Source of the DNA: BOG-908 sp964250925
GTDB lineage: Bacteria > Pseudomonadota > Alphaproteobacteria > Acetobacterales > Acetobacteraceae
Direction: 5' to 3'
Length of the DNA stretch: 64,000 nt
Assembly: GCA_964250925.1 (NCBI GenBank)
Contig: CAXUHU010000004.1
Location: 1-64,000, forward strand
The position numbers and the translations under genes were made by a program. Position 1 is the stretch's first letter, and each line of letters starts with the position of its first letter. A model generated the notes under the pieces. That model searched no databases and was not told the origin of the DNA. It saw nothing but the letters and a program-made list of their open reading frames with translations. Of this stretch, positions 41,829-50,388 are shown piece by piece.

Positions 41829-43293
41829 GCGCGCGCCCGAGCACGCCGAGCCGGCCCACCGGCAAATGCCCAATCACCTCGCGCAAGATGGCGGGTGCAG
41901 CCAGGCGCAACCCGGCCAGGTAGAGCACCGGGCCGAGAGCGCCGATCAGCACGATGCGCAGGACGGGAGCGGCCGACAGCGCAGGTGCCGCGCCGACCAC
42001 GGCCGCGCCGCCGATAGACCATCCCGCCAGCAGCAGCGGCGTCACGAAGACTTGGGCGAAGCTGCGGGCGCCCATCGCCGGGCGGAACACCAGCCAGGCG
42101 TTGATCGGCTTGATGGCCGCATAGTACAGCGACACGCCGATCGCGACCCCCATCGCACCGTCCCACCAGGCGCCGATCACGGCGCAGACGAAGAACGGCG
42201 GGGTGAAGCCGGCGAGCAACACCAGGTCGCGGCGGAACGCGCCGCGCGCCACCAGCAGGGCGCCGGCGACCCAGGCCACCGCGTCGCCGGGCAGGCCCAG
42301 GCTGAGGATCTGCACCAGCGGGATCGCTGCATTCCACCGCGCGCCGAACATCAGGTGCAGCAGCGGCTCGGCCACCGCGGCCTGCAGGAAGCAGACCGGC
42401 GTGACCGTGTAGGCCAGGATACGGGAGGCGCGGAGTGCGGCATCCATCTGCCGCGCAGGCTCGGCGCCCATCTGCGTGAAGGCAGGGAACAGCACGTTGC
42501 CGAAGCTGCCGGCCAGCATCTGCAGCGGCTGGGCGGCCAGGCGGAAGGCGAAGAAATACACGCCCACCACGGTTTCGGACGCCATCAGCCCCAGCACGAT
42601 GTAGTCGCCCTGGTTGACGAGGGCCACTACCAGCCGCGCCCCCAGCACCAGCAGCCCGCTGCCCACGATGTGGCGGTATTGCTGGCGCCGGTGGCCCGGC
42701 CGCAGCCGCATCGGCGCGCGGCGCCAGAAGATCACGGCCTTGATCGCGGCGGCGACCGGCAGCGGCAGCACGAAGCTGTAGGCGCCCAGGCCGGCGGCGG
42801 CGCACCGGATGGTGGCCAACTGGATCGCCAGCATCTCCAGGCTGGCATAGGTGCCCAGGTAGCGGAAATTCAGCTCGGTGCGCAGCCTGACGGTGGGCAC
42901 CATGGAGAGCGCGCCCAGCGGCAGGTTGATGGCGAGCACGGCGATGATTCCGGTCAGCCCCGGCGCGTGATAGAGGCGGGCGGCGACCGGGCCGGCTGCC
43001 AGCATCAGCACCATGCCGGCCAGTGCCAGCGCCAGGCTGCTCCAGAAGGCGGGGGCGACCCAGAGATGCAGGCGCCGCAGCCGGGTGACCAGCACGTCGT
43101 CGATGCCGAAGCTGATCAGCGCGCCGATTAATGTGGTGACGGTGTAGGCAAGCCCGATCTGCCCGAACGCGGCCGGCAGCAGCAGTTTTGCCAGCACGAG
43201 CTGGCTGAAGAAGCTGGCGACGCGGCCGGACAGGCCCTGGACCAGGAGCCAGAAGAAGCCGGTGGCGGTGCTGCGTCGTAGCGTAGGCTGCAT
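41815..43293 (-). CDS. Polysaccharide flippase (Wzx/MOP family)
   Basis: The membrane protein has 492 residues and about 12-14 hydrophobic segments, with the polysaccharide-export start GFFWLLVQGLSGRVASFFSQLVLAKLLLPAAFGQIGLAYTV. It should move lipid-linked sugar units across the inner membrane. NQGDYIVLGLMASETVVGVYFFAFRLA in the middle is typical of the WzxC-like branch. It faces the glycosyltransferase gene and follows the PEP-CTERM gene region, so a small surface-polysaccharide cluster is likely. The specific sugar cannot be told. Confidence 0.85.
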   Translation of the reverse strand: MQPTLRRSTATGFFWLLVQGLSGRVASFFSQLVLAKLLLPAAFGQIGLAYTVTTLIGALISFGIDDVLVTRLRRLHLWVAPAFWSSLALALAGMVLMLAAGPVAARLYHAPGLTGIIAVLAINLPLGALSMVPTVRLRTELNFRYLGTYASLEMLAIQLATIRCAAAGLGAYSFVLPLPVAAAIKAVIFWRRAPMRLRPGHRRQQYRHIVGSGLLVLGARLVVALVNQGDYIVLGLMASETVVGVYFFAFRLAAQPLQMLAGSFGNVLFPAFTQMGAEPARQMDAALRASRILAYTVTPVCFLQAAVAEPLLHLMFGARWNAAIPLVQILSLGLPGDAVAWVAGALLVARGAFRRDLVLLAGFTPPFFVCAVIGAWWDGAMGVAIGVSLYYAAIKPINAWLVFRPAMGARSFAQVFVTPLLLAGWSIGGAAVVGAAPALSAAPVLRIVLIGALGPVLYLAGLRLAAPAILREVIGHLPVGRLGVLGRALSRA

Positions 43294-43327
43294 GGCGTGG
43301 CTCTACCACGCCGGCTGTGCTCCGCTA

Positions 43328-44089
43328 TCAGGCGACGCGGCGCCGCATTAGAGTCAGCCCGGCGAGGGCGGTCGCCAGCACGGCCAGGGCCGCGGGTTCG
43401 GGCACGCTGGTGCCGCTCTGGCTTTCGTAATAGCCGATCGTCTGGTTATCGCTCTCGTAACCGCCATCGGCCGGATTTTCGGTGAACACGATCTTGTTGA
43501 ACGATCCCGCCGTGTCGAAGAAGTTCAGGAAGACGTAGGGTTGGCTGCCGTTGTTGCCCTTGTATGCGGCGTTCGGGTTGCCGAGGTAGGCTGGCTGATT
43601 GCCCAGCAGCGAGGTGACCTGGGCCGCGGAGAAGCTGTACACCAGCGTGCTGCCGTTGTAGAACGCCACGTTGTTGCCCGCATCCAGTGCCGACAGCCAG
43701 AAGCCGAAATAGTTGACCGGTGCGGCCTGTCCGTTGGACGTGGCCGAAAGGTTGAGCGTGTAGCCGGCGGTGCTGAACGTGACCGCGTAGTTGCCCGACC
43801 CGCCGGCGCCGCCATACTGGTCGGCGGTGTTGACCTGCACGCCGCTATAGGCGCCCGAGAGCTGGTATGCCGACGAAGCCGTGGTGCCGTAGGTGGTGGT
43901 AAAGTTGTCGTTCGCGCCGGTCGCCTGCTCGTTGAACGTTTCAACACCGACGTAGTCGAACGTGGCAGTGGTGTTCTGCACCCCGGCCGCCTCGTAGGTG
44001 ACGTTGAACGGGTCGGCCAGCGCAGGTGCCGCGTCCAGCGTGACGGCAAAAACGGCGGCGGTGGCGCAGGGCAGGGTGAAGTAGCGCAT
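43328..44089 (-). CDS. PEP-CTERM anchored extracellular protein
   Basis: The protein has 253 residues from ATG 44089, with AAGGGA upstream. A signal peptide (MRYFTLPCATAAVFAVTLDAAPALA) is followed by a beta-rich, Asn/Gly/Thr/Tyr-rich domain. The C-terminus VPEPAALAVLATALAGLTLMRRRVA is a perfect PEP-CTERM sorting signal: PEP motif, membrane segment and basic tail. Such signals are recognised by an exosortase and occur in bacteria making extracellular polysaccharide, in line with the neighbouring flippase and glycosyltransferase. The exosortase gene is not in the window. Confidence 0.9.
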   Translation of the reverse strand: MRYFTLPCATAAVFAVTLDAAPALADPFNVTYEAAGVQNTTATFDYVGVETFNEQATGANDNFTTTYGTTASSAYQLSGAYSGVQVNTADQYGGAGGSGNYAVTFSTAGYTLNLSATSNGQAAPVNYFGFWLSALDAGNNVAFYNGSTLVYSFSAAQVTSLLGNQPAYLGNPNAAYKGNNGSQPYVFLNFFDTAGSFNKIVFTENPADGGYESDNQTIGYYESQSGTSVPEPAALAVLATALAGLTLMRRRVA

Positions 44090-44188
44090 CGAACGTCCCT
44101 TCAAGGTCAGGTCGATCTACCTACAAAACGATGCTAAATCAACACGATTATACCGCGTCCAGAATAATTTTTGGGACGGCCTAGCAAC

Positions 44189-44275
44189 CGTAGGGCGGAC
44201 GCCAGTCCGCCATCCTTCGGACGTCGCACGCTTGCGTTTCGCACCACCGATGACGAACTGCGTCCGTCCTACGCG
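44189..44275. repeat. REP-like repeat, copy A
   Basis: The element is 87 bp. It starts CGTAGGGCGGACGCCAGTCC and ends with GCGTCCGTCCTACGCG, so the outer arms form an imperfect inverted repeat. An internal stem GGCGGAC/GTCCGCC is also present. A second copy lies at 45545-45628 in the same orientation with high identity and a few small indels. Copy A lies between the M15-like gene and the PEP-CTERM gene. Its hairpins could end transcription. Confidence 0.85.
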
Positions 44276-44309
44276 CCTGTCATTCTCTTTTTCGGCATGG
44301 ATTGATCTA

Positions 44310-44870
44310 TCAATGGCCGTCGCTGGACCAATGCGGCGGATCGCTTTTCAGTTTGATTACGCCGTAACCTGCACCGAGGTCTTGCAACTCCTTGTTCGCC
44401 CCGGACCGTGGGCTGGATTTTATTACGGTGGATTTGCCTTTGGAGTCGTTGATCGTGAGGTCGCCGGACCAGGAGATCGAAATGTCGATGGCGAGCCCTT
44501 TTGTATGCTGCGAGGCAAGCGCCGGCTCGAACTTGATGGCATAGGCGCTTACCATGGCCTTCGCCGCCTTCACCGCGGCTTTGGGGTCAGCCTTTCCCGC
44601 CTTGTCCTGGCACTGCCAATCGATAGCCACCCCGGCCATTTTCGGCACCTTGGCAGGATCGAACCCGTTAGCGACTTCGTATGCCCAATGCATGAGGTAT
44701 GCCCGCTCGGGCGGGCGTAAGGTAGCGTCGATGGTCACGGTCGCACCGGCCTTTTTCAGGGCGTCGTAAAACTTTTTCATGCTGGACGCGAAGCTGCCCT
44801 TCAGATCGCCCAGGCTTGTGCTCGTCGGGAACTTGCTGACCCATTTCACGCCGCTCGGCTCGTCAGCCAT
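44310..44870 (-). CDS. M15-type peptidase-like protein (cell-wall hydrolase candidate)
   Basis: The protein has 186 residues without signal peptide. The zinc-peptidase pattern of the M15/VanY group is present: ASQHTKGLAIDISI (SxHxxGxAxD) near residues 118-131 and PPHWS near 179-183 as the third zinc ligand region. TLRPPERAYLMHWAYEV at 51-67 matches the substrate loop of phage endolysin-like members. Cleavage of peptidoglycan peptides is the likely activity. ATG 44870 has a strong GGAGG site and overlaps the end of the preceding secreted-protein gene by 8 bases. G+C is lower (near 53 percent in places) than in neighbours. A leaderless wall hydrolase coupled to a secreted partner recalls effector-immunity pairs. 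Confidence 0.7.
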   Translation of the reverse strand: MADEPSGVKWVSKFPTSTSLGDLKGSFASSMKKFYDALKKAGATVTIDATLRPPERAYLMHWAYEVANGFDPAKVPKMAGVAIDWQCQDKAGKADPKAAVKAAKAMVSAYAIKFEPALASQHTKGLAIDISISWSGDLTINDSKGKSTVIKSSPRSGANKELQDLGAGYGVIKLKSDPPHWSSDGH

Positions 44871-45441
44871 GCGTTCCTCCGACGTCCTGCGTTTCCTTGT
44901 CCGAACAGGTCTGTTCCAAATCTTGATTTAAATAGACGTAGCGGTGCCAAGCCAATGCGCCGGTCAAAGCCGCGCCATGCCAGGCGGTCACGTGAAAGCC
45001 ATCCGCGCTGGTGCAACTGCGGAACAGCAATGGGGCTTGGCCCCCGAGCGCAAGGCTGGCTGCGCCGTCGTGAAGCTTCAAGCTCGATATCGGGGCCAGG
45101 GCACCAATCGCGACGGCGATGTCGGGCAGCATACCAGACCTGGCCCGGAGCGCGTAGCTACTGAAACTCGGCTTCTTCGAACAATGGGTGCCCGGACCGG
45201 CAATCTCGGCGGAGACGACCGTCTGGACGGGGCCAAGAACGACCAAGCTGACCGGCTGGCCTTTCGGCAATCCGGCGCGGTCGATGCTGAAGCAGGTGCT
45301 GCCCTGCTGCGACATCACCACGCCCAAGCCCGGTAATGTCTGCGCGCCGGATGACGCGCATTCGGCCGGTGAGATTGAAGCCGCAACAAGCACGGCCGAA
45401 ACCAAGGCCAATGCTGGCTTACATGATCTTCTGCTGTCCAA
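44863..45441 (-). CDS. Secreted cysteine-containing protein paired with the M15-like gene
   Basis: I do not recognise the family. From TTG 45441, with GAGG about 8 bases upstream, the protein has 192 residues and a good signal peptide (MDSRRSCKPALALVSAVLVA, cleavage near ASISPAECA). A longer frame reaches 45600 but runs into the repeat and lacks ATG or GTG near a ribosome site. The mature part has about four cysteines (STCFS, THCSKK, RSCTS, QTCSD), so it should be disulfide-bonded in the periplasm. The middle is beta-rich and ends HRYVYLNQDLEQTC. The gene overlaps the M15-like gene. A protective or inhibitory role against it is a reasonable guess but unproven. Confidence 0.55.
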   Translation of the reverse strand: MDSRRSCKPALALVSAVLVAASISPAECASSGAQTLPGLGVVMSQQGSTCFSIDRAGLPKGQPVSLVVLGPVQTVVSAEIAGPGTHCSKKPSFSSYALRARSGMLPDIAVAIGALAPISSLKLHDGAASLALGGQAPLLFRSCTSADGFHVTAWHGAALTGALAWHRYVYLNQDLEQTCSDKETQDVGGTHG

Positions 45442-45544
45442 AGGGCGATCCTCGATTGCGTCGACGTCTTCGCACCACCAGACTGAAACGGCGCCACCGA
45501 CCACGCAAGCCCGCAAAATTGTCCTGAACCGCCCGATCGACCAG

Positions 45545-45628
45545 CGTAGGGCGGACGCCAGTCCGCCATCCGTCGCACGTCGTACGCCCGCGTCTCGCAC
45601 CGATGACGGACTGCGTCCGTCCTACGCG
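45545..45628. repeat. REP-like repeat, copy B
   Basis: The element is 84 bp and nearly identical to copy A (44189-44275), same orientation, from CGTAGGGCGGACGCCAGTCC to CCGTCCTACGCG. It begins one base after the end of the DUF1489 gene and precedes the two-gene module. Together the copies bracket about 1.27 kb. Confidence 0.85.
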
Positions 45629-45629
45629 G

Positions 45630-46046
45630 TCAGATCAACGCCAGCGCCGCCAGGTCCCGCCGCAAGGTCTCCGGCAACGCCGCGTCGTCCGCGCCGAACG
45701 ACAGGTCGGCGCACGCGTCGGCCGCCTCCAGGTAGCGCCAGCCCTGGAACGGGCGCATCGGGCGGGGCTGCACCGGCACCAGCACCGGGTCCAGGACCAG
45801 GTCGGTGCACTTCGTGCCGTCGTCGCGCACAGCTTCCACGATGTCCGTCACGCGCTGGCGCGCGGTCACCAGGCGGTCGACGACCCAGTAGATCGATCCG
45901 CCATCCAGCACCTCCTCGGCGCGACGCGGAAAATTGCGGGTACGGTGGCGCAAAGGCGGCCGGGCTTCTCCGTGCTGCGCCTGCCAGCGCCGCAAGTCGT
46001 CCAGGCTGCGCGATCCAACGGAAAGCTTGATCAGGTGCAGAGGCAT
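45630..46046 (-). CDS. DUF1489 family protein
   Basis: The protein has 138 residues from ATG 46046. The family start MPLHLIKLSVGSRSLDDLRRWQ is clear. EEVLDGGSIYWVVDRLVTARQRV, LVLDPVLVPVQPRPMRPFQGWRYL and DAPADL-like ending complete the DUF1489 pattern. It is a conserved alphaproteobacterial family of unknown activity. No signal peptide. It is isolated, divergent from the hydrolase-putA pair, and its 3' end abuts repeat copy B. Confidence 0.88.
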   Translation of the reverse strand: MPLHLIKLSVGSRSLDDLRRWQAQHGEARPPLRHRTRNFPRRAEEVLDGGSIYWVVDRLVTARQRVTDIVEAVRDDGTKCTDLVLDPVLVPVQPRPMRPFQGWRYLEAADACADLSFGADDAALPETLRRDLAALALI

Positions 46047-46085
46047 ACGTACGCAACTACCACACTGCCCCGATTCGGCGGGGGT

Positions 46086-46107
46086 CTGGGGGAGGCCCTC
46101 CCCCCAG
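46086..46107. repeat. GC-rich hairpin with following CCTTG tandem repeats
   Basis: CTGGGGGAGG (46086-46095) pairs with CCTCCCCCCAG (46097-46107), one C bulged. Four CCTTG-like units follow (46108-46131). It lies in the divergent gap between DUF1489 and the epoxide-hydrolase-like gene. It resembles genome-wide palindromic repeats more than a terminator. Confidence 0.5.
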
Positions 46108-46170
46108 CCTTGCCTTGCTTTGCCTTGCCTTCGGTGATGCCATGATCTTCGATCATAGAGGTCACGGTCC

Positions 46171-47136
46171 ATGGCGCACGAGCGGATAGAGGCGAACGGC
46201 GTATCGCTGTCGGTGCAGGTTGAGGGCGAGGGTCCGTTGGTGATCCTGATGCATGGCTGGCCCGAGCTGGGCCTGAGCTGGCGTCACCAAGTGCCCGCAC
46301 TGGCCGCGGCCGGCTACCGCGTGGCCGTGCCGGACATGCGCGGCTACGGGGCGAGCGACAAGCCGGCCGAGGTCGGCGCCTACACGCTGGACACCATCGC
46401 CGACGACATGCAGGCGGTGGCCCACGCGCTGGGCGCGCAACGCTGGGTGGCCGTCGGGCACGATTGGGGGGCGCCGGTGGCCTGGCGCTGCGCGCTGCGT
46501 TTTGCGGACAGCGTGGCCGGCGTGTTCTGCCTGAGCGTGCCGCATAGCGGGCCGCCGCCGATCCCCTTCTTCGACATCATCGAGAAGCGCTTCCCCGACC
46601 AGTTCTTCTACATGCGCTACTTCCAGACGCCCGGCGTGGCGGAGCGCGAGTTCGCCGAGGCCGGCTGGGCGCCGGCGCTGAAGCGCGTGTTCTACATGGG
46701 CAGCGGCGACGGCGTGGCGAACCGTAGGCGGCGCCACGTGCCCCGCGACAGTACCATGCTGGCCAGCATGGACCCGCCGCCCGACGGTCCGCTGGGGTTC
46801 ATGAGCGACGCCGAGCTGGCCGAGTACGCCGCCGCCTTCGAGGCGGGCGGGTTCGCCGGACCGTTGAACTGGTATCGCAACTTCCCGCAGAACGCGGCCG
46901 ATGCGCGCGCCTACGGCGACAATGTGATCCGGCAGCCCGCTGGTTTTCTGGCTGGTGACCGCGAAATGGTGCTGGCGATGCTGCCGGGCCAGTTGGAAAA
47001 CCTACGCGAAAAATGCGCCGACCTGCGGGCCGAGATCAGCCTGCCGGGTGCCGGTCACTGGGTGCAGCAGGAGCGGCCGGCCGAGGTCAACGCGGCGTTG
47101 ATTGCCTTTCTCAACCAGATAAGGGATCGGCTGTGA
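46171..47136 (+). CDS. Alpha/beta-hydrolase, epoxide-hydrolase-like
   Basis: The protein has 321 residues. The oxyanion HGWPE motif (MHGWPELGLSWRHQ), DMRGYGASDKP, and nucleophile GHDWGA with Asp near residue 102 are classic for soluble epoxide hydrolases (also fluoroacetate dehalogenases). The catalytic His is in LPGAGHWVQQERP near the C-terminus. The cap contains FFYMRYFQTPGVAEREF. Substrate is unknown. The start of putA overlaps the stop (GTGA), which puts the two genes in one transcript, though no metabolic link is obvious. Confidence 0.85.
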   Translation: MAHERIEANGVSLSVQVEGEGPLVILMHGWPELGLSWRHQVPALAAAGYRVAVPDMRGYGASDKPAEVGAYTLDTIADDMQAVAHALGAQRWVAVGHDWGAPVAWRCALRFADSVAGVFCLSVPHSGPPPIPFFDIIEKRFPDQFFYMRYFQTPGVAEREFAEAGWAPALKRVFYMGSGDGVANRRRRHVPRDSTMLASMDPPPDGPLGFMSDAELAEYAAAFEAGGFAGPLNWYRNFPQNAADARAYGDNVIRQPAGFLAGDREMVLAMLPGQLENLREKCADLRAEISLPGAGHWVQQERPAEVNAALIAFLNQIRDRL

Positions 47137-50100
47137 ACGCCGTCACCGGCCTGGCGGACTTTCGCCCGCCCTACGCACCCGACGATGCCGTGCTGGCGGC
47201 CGAGTTCCTGGCGGGCGCCACCCTGGCGCCGGTGCGCGAGGCGCGGATCGATGCCGAGGCGCGGCGGCTGATCGGCGCCATACGCGCCAGTGCGTCCGGC
47301 ATCGGCGGGATCGAGGCGCTGCTGCGCGAATACTCGCTCTCCACCCCGGAGGGCCTGGCGCTGATGGTGCTGGCCGAAGGCCTGTTGCGGGTGCCCGACG
47401 ACGCCACCGCCGACCGGCTGATCGAGGACAAGCTAGGCCAGGGCGGCTTTGCGCAGGGACCGGATACCAAGCCTGAATCGCTCCTGGTCGGCGCGTCCGC
47501 CTGGGCGCTGGGCCTGGGCGCCCGCCTGGTCACAGCCTCGGACACGCCGGAAGGCATCATGCGCGGCGTGGTGCGCCGGCTCGGCCTGCCCACCGTCCGC
47601 GGCGCCATGCGCCAGGCGATGCGGGTGATGGGCAGCCACTTCGTGCTGGGCCAGACGATCGAAGAGGCGCTGTCGCGCGCTACATCCCGCACCGGCCGGG
47701 TGTTCCGCTACAGCTTTGACATGCTGGGCGAAGGGGCCCGCACGGCGGAGGACGCGGCGCACTACCAGACGAGCTATGCCGACGCCATCGAGGCGATCGG
47801 CCGCGCCGCCGGCAACAAGCCGCTGCCCGACCGGCCGGGAATCAGCGTAAAACTCTCCGCTCTGCACCCGCGCTACGAGGCCGTCAGCCGCGCCCGCGTG
47901 ATGGACGAGCTGGTGCCGCGCGTAACCGTGCTGGCGCGCGCCGCCTGCCTGCGCGGCCTGAATTTTACGATCGACGCCGAGGAGGCCGACCGGCTGGAGT
48001 TGTCGCTCGACGTGATCGGTGCCGTGGCCGCCGACCGCCAGCTCGCCGGCTGGGACGGGTTCGGGCTGGCGGTGCAGGCCTACGGCAAGCGGGCGCGCGA
48101 GACGATCGACTGGGTGGGTGCGCTTGCAGAGAAGCTGGACCGCCGCTTCATGGTCCGCCTGGTGAAGGGCGCCTACTGGGACACCGAGATCAAGCGCGCG
48201 CAGGAGCGCGGCCTGGCCGACTACCCGGTGTTCACCCGCAAGCCGATGACCGACCTCTGCTACATGGCCTGCGCCGAGCGCCTGCTCGCGCAGCGCCCGC
48301 GCATCTACCCGCAATTCGCCACCCACAACGCCCTGACCGTGGCCAGCGTGATCGAGCGCGCCGGCAACACGGACGGCTACGAGTTCCAGCGCCTGCACGG
48401 CATGGGCGACGCGCTGTACGGCGCGCTGCTGGAAGGCCACCCCGGCATCGGCGTGCGCACCTACGCGCCGGTGGGCGTGCACCGCGACCTGCTGGCCTAC
48501 CTGGTGCGCCGCCTGCTGGAGAACGGCGCCAACTCGTCGTTCGTTTCGGTGGCGGCCGATGCAGACGTGCCTGTGGAGAGGCTGCTGCTGCGGCCGGCCG
48601 CGATCGTGGGCGCGCCTGGCCGAGCGCGGAATGCGTCGCTGCCGCTGCCGGCCGATCTGTTCACCGACGGGCGGCGCAACTCGGCCGGCGTGGAATTCGG
48701 CGACGCGGCCGCGCTGCGCGCGCTGTTGGCCGAGGTGAAGCAGCACGAGGGCCCTGGCACGGCGGCCCCGGTGATCGACGGCGTTGTGCAAGTGGGCGAG
48801 ACACGGCCGGCATTGTCGCCCGTCGACGGCGTGCGCGCGATCGGTGAGATCACCGACGCCACGCTCGACATGGCCGATGCGGCGATGCGGGCGGCGCAGG
48901 CCGGGTTCCGCGACTGGCAGCGCACCCCCGCCGGCGTACGGGCTGCTGCACTGGAGCGTGCGGCCGACCTGCTGGAAGCGCAGCGCGGCCGCCTGCTGGG
49001 GCTGCTCGCCGACGAGGGCGGCAAGACGCTGGACGACGGCGTGGCGGAAATCCGCGAGGCGGTGGACTTCCTGCGCTACTACGCCGCACAGGCGCGCACG
49101 CTGTTCGGCGAGGGCTGCGTGATGCCCGGCCCCACCGGCGAGCGGAATACGTTGCGCCATCGCGGCCGCGGCGCGTGGCTGTGCATCTCGCCGTGGAACT
49201 TCCCGCTCGCCATCTTCGTGGGCCAAGTCGGCGCGGCACTGGCCGCCGGCAACAGCGTGGTGGCCAAGCCGGCCGAGCAGACGCCGTTGATTGCGGCCGA
49301 AGCGGTGCGATTGCTGCACCAGGCGGGCGTGCCGGCCGGCGCACTGCACCTGGTGACCGGGGACGGCGCCATCGGCGCGCGCCTGGCCGCCCACCCGGCG
49401 GTGGCCGGTGTCGCGTTCACCGGATCGACGCCGGCGGCCTGGGCGATCAACCGCGCGCTCGCGGCGAAAGACGGCCCGATCATGCCGCTGGTCGCCGAGA
49501 CGGGCGGCATCAACGCGATGATCGTGGATGCCACCGCATTGCCCGAACAGGTGGTCGATGACGCGGTGACCAGCGCGTTCCGCAGCGCCGGGCAGCGCTG
49601 TTCCGCGCTGCGCCTGCTCTGCGTGCAGGACGACGTGGCCGACCGCGTGATCGCCATGCTGGCGGGTGCCGCGCGCGAGCTGCGCATCGGCGATCCGCGC
49701 GATCCCAGCACGCATATCGGTCCGGTGGTCGACGCGGAGGCGCAGGCGCGACTGCTGCAACACGTCGCGCAGATGAAGGCGTCCGCGCGGGTTCATTACG
49801 CCGGCCAAGCGCCATCGTCCGGCTATTTCGTGGCCCCGCACATCTTCGAGCTCGACCACCCGCGCGACCTCGACCAGGAAATCTTCGGCCCGATCCTGCA
49901 CGTGGTGCGCTATCGCGCCGCCGAGCAGGACGCGCTGATCGACGCGATCGAGGCCACCGGCTACGGCCTGACCCTGGGCATCCACACCCGCATCGATGCC
50001 GCCGCCGAGCGCATCGCCGCGCGGCTGTCCACCGGCAACATCTACGTCAACCGCAACATGATCGGCGCCGTCGTGGGTGTGCAACCGTTCGGCGGCTCGG

Positions 50101-50228
50101 GCCTGTCCGGCACGGGGCCCAAGGCAGGCGGGCCGGACTACCTGCGCCGTTTTGGGGTCGAGCAGACCGTGTCGGTCAACACGGCGGCGGCCGGCGGCAA
50201 CGCGGCGCTCCTTGCGGCGGAGGAGTAG
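47133..50228 (+). CDS. putA: Bifunctional proline dehydrogenase / P5C dehydrogenase PutA
   Basis: The protein has 1031 residues and oxidises proline to glutamate in two linked steps. The N-terminal half is the FAD proline dehydrogenase (FRYSFDMLGEGARTAEDA, GISVKLSALHPRYE, MVRLVKGAYWDTEIK, FATHNALTV, LHGMGDALYG). The C-terminal half is the NAD aldehyde dehydrogenase (ISPWNFPLAIF, catalytic Glu near residue 789 in VAETGG, and Cys near 823 in SAGQRCSAL). It lacks the ribbon-helix-helix domain of enterobacterial PutA, so it should not be its own repressor. The GTG start overlaps the upstream gene. Confidence 0.95.
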   Translation: MNAVTGLADFRPPYAPDDAVLAAEFLAGATLAPVREARIDAEARRLIGAIRASASGIGGIEALLREYSLSTPEGLALMVLAEGLLRVPDDATADRLIEDKLGQGGFAQGPDTKPESLLVGASAWALGLGARLVTASDTPEGIMRGVVRRLGLPTVRGAMRQAMRVMGSHFVLGQTIEEALSRATSRTGRVFRYSFDMLGEGARTAEDAAHYQTSYADAIEAIGRAAGNKPLPDRPGISVKLSALHPRYEAVSRARVMDELVPRVTVLARAACLRGLNFTIDAEEADRLELSLDVIGAVAADRQLAGWDGFGLAVQAYGKRARETIDWVGALAEKLDRRFMVRLVKGAYWDTEIKRAQERGLADYPVFTRKPMTDLCYMACAERLLAQRPRIYPQFATHNALTVASVIERAGNTDGYEFQRLHGMGDALYGALLEGHPGIGVRTYAPVGVHRDLLAYLVRRLLENGANSSFVSVAADADVPVERLLLRPAAIVGAPGRARNASLPLPADLFTDGRRNSAGVEFGDAAALRALLAEVKQHEGPGTAAPVIDGVVQVGETRPALSPVDGVRAIGEITDATLDMADAAMRAAQAGFRDWQRTPAGVRAAALERAADLLEAQRGRLLGLLADEGGKTLDDGVAEIREAVDFLRYYAAQARTLFGEGCVMPGPTGERNTLRHRGRGAWLCISPWNFPLAIFVGQVGAALAAGNSVVAKPAEQTPLIAAEAVRLLHQAGVPAGALHLVTGDGAIGARLAAHPAVAGVAFTGSTPAAWAINRALAAKDGPIMPLVAETGGINAMIVDATALPEQVVDDAVTSAFRSAGQRCSALRLLCVQDDVADRVIAMLAGAARELRIGDPRDPSTHIGPVVDAEAQARLLQHVAQMKASARVHYAGQAPSSGYFVAPHIFELDHPRDLDQEIFGPILHVVRYRAAEQDALIDAIEATGYGLTLGIHTRIDAAAERIAARLSTGNIYVNRNMIGAVVGVQPFGGSGLSGTGPKAGGPDYLRRFGVEQTVSVNTAAAGGNAALLAAEE

Positions 50229-50388
50229 CGCTCGCCCTGCGTCGCCATCGCTGCAACACCTAGCCGGGTAACCGCCCGATCGTTGGCTATTCCGCGCAGA
50301 ACGGGTTGAGATCGTGGGCTGAAAGCCCGATACGAGTGTACCGGGCCAGGCGCTCCATGCCTTGGTCGGCACAAGCTGGAGCGAGGAT

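Noticed and set aside
47133..47300. DNA-binding ribbon-helix-helix domain at the PutA N-terminus
   Set aside because: The protein begins directly with the helical region ahead of the proline dehydrogenase domain. No such motif is present in frame upstream, which is occupied by the overlapping hydrolase gene.
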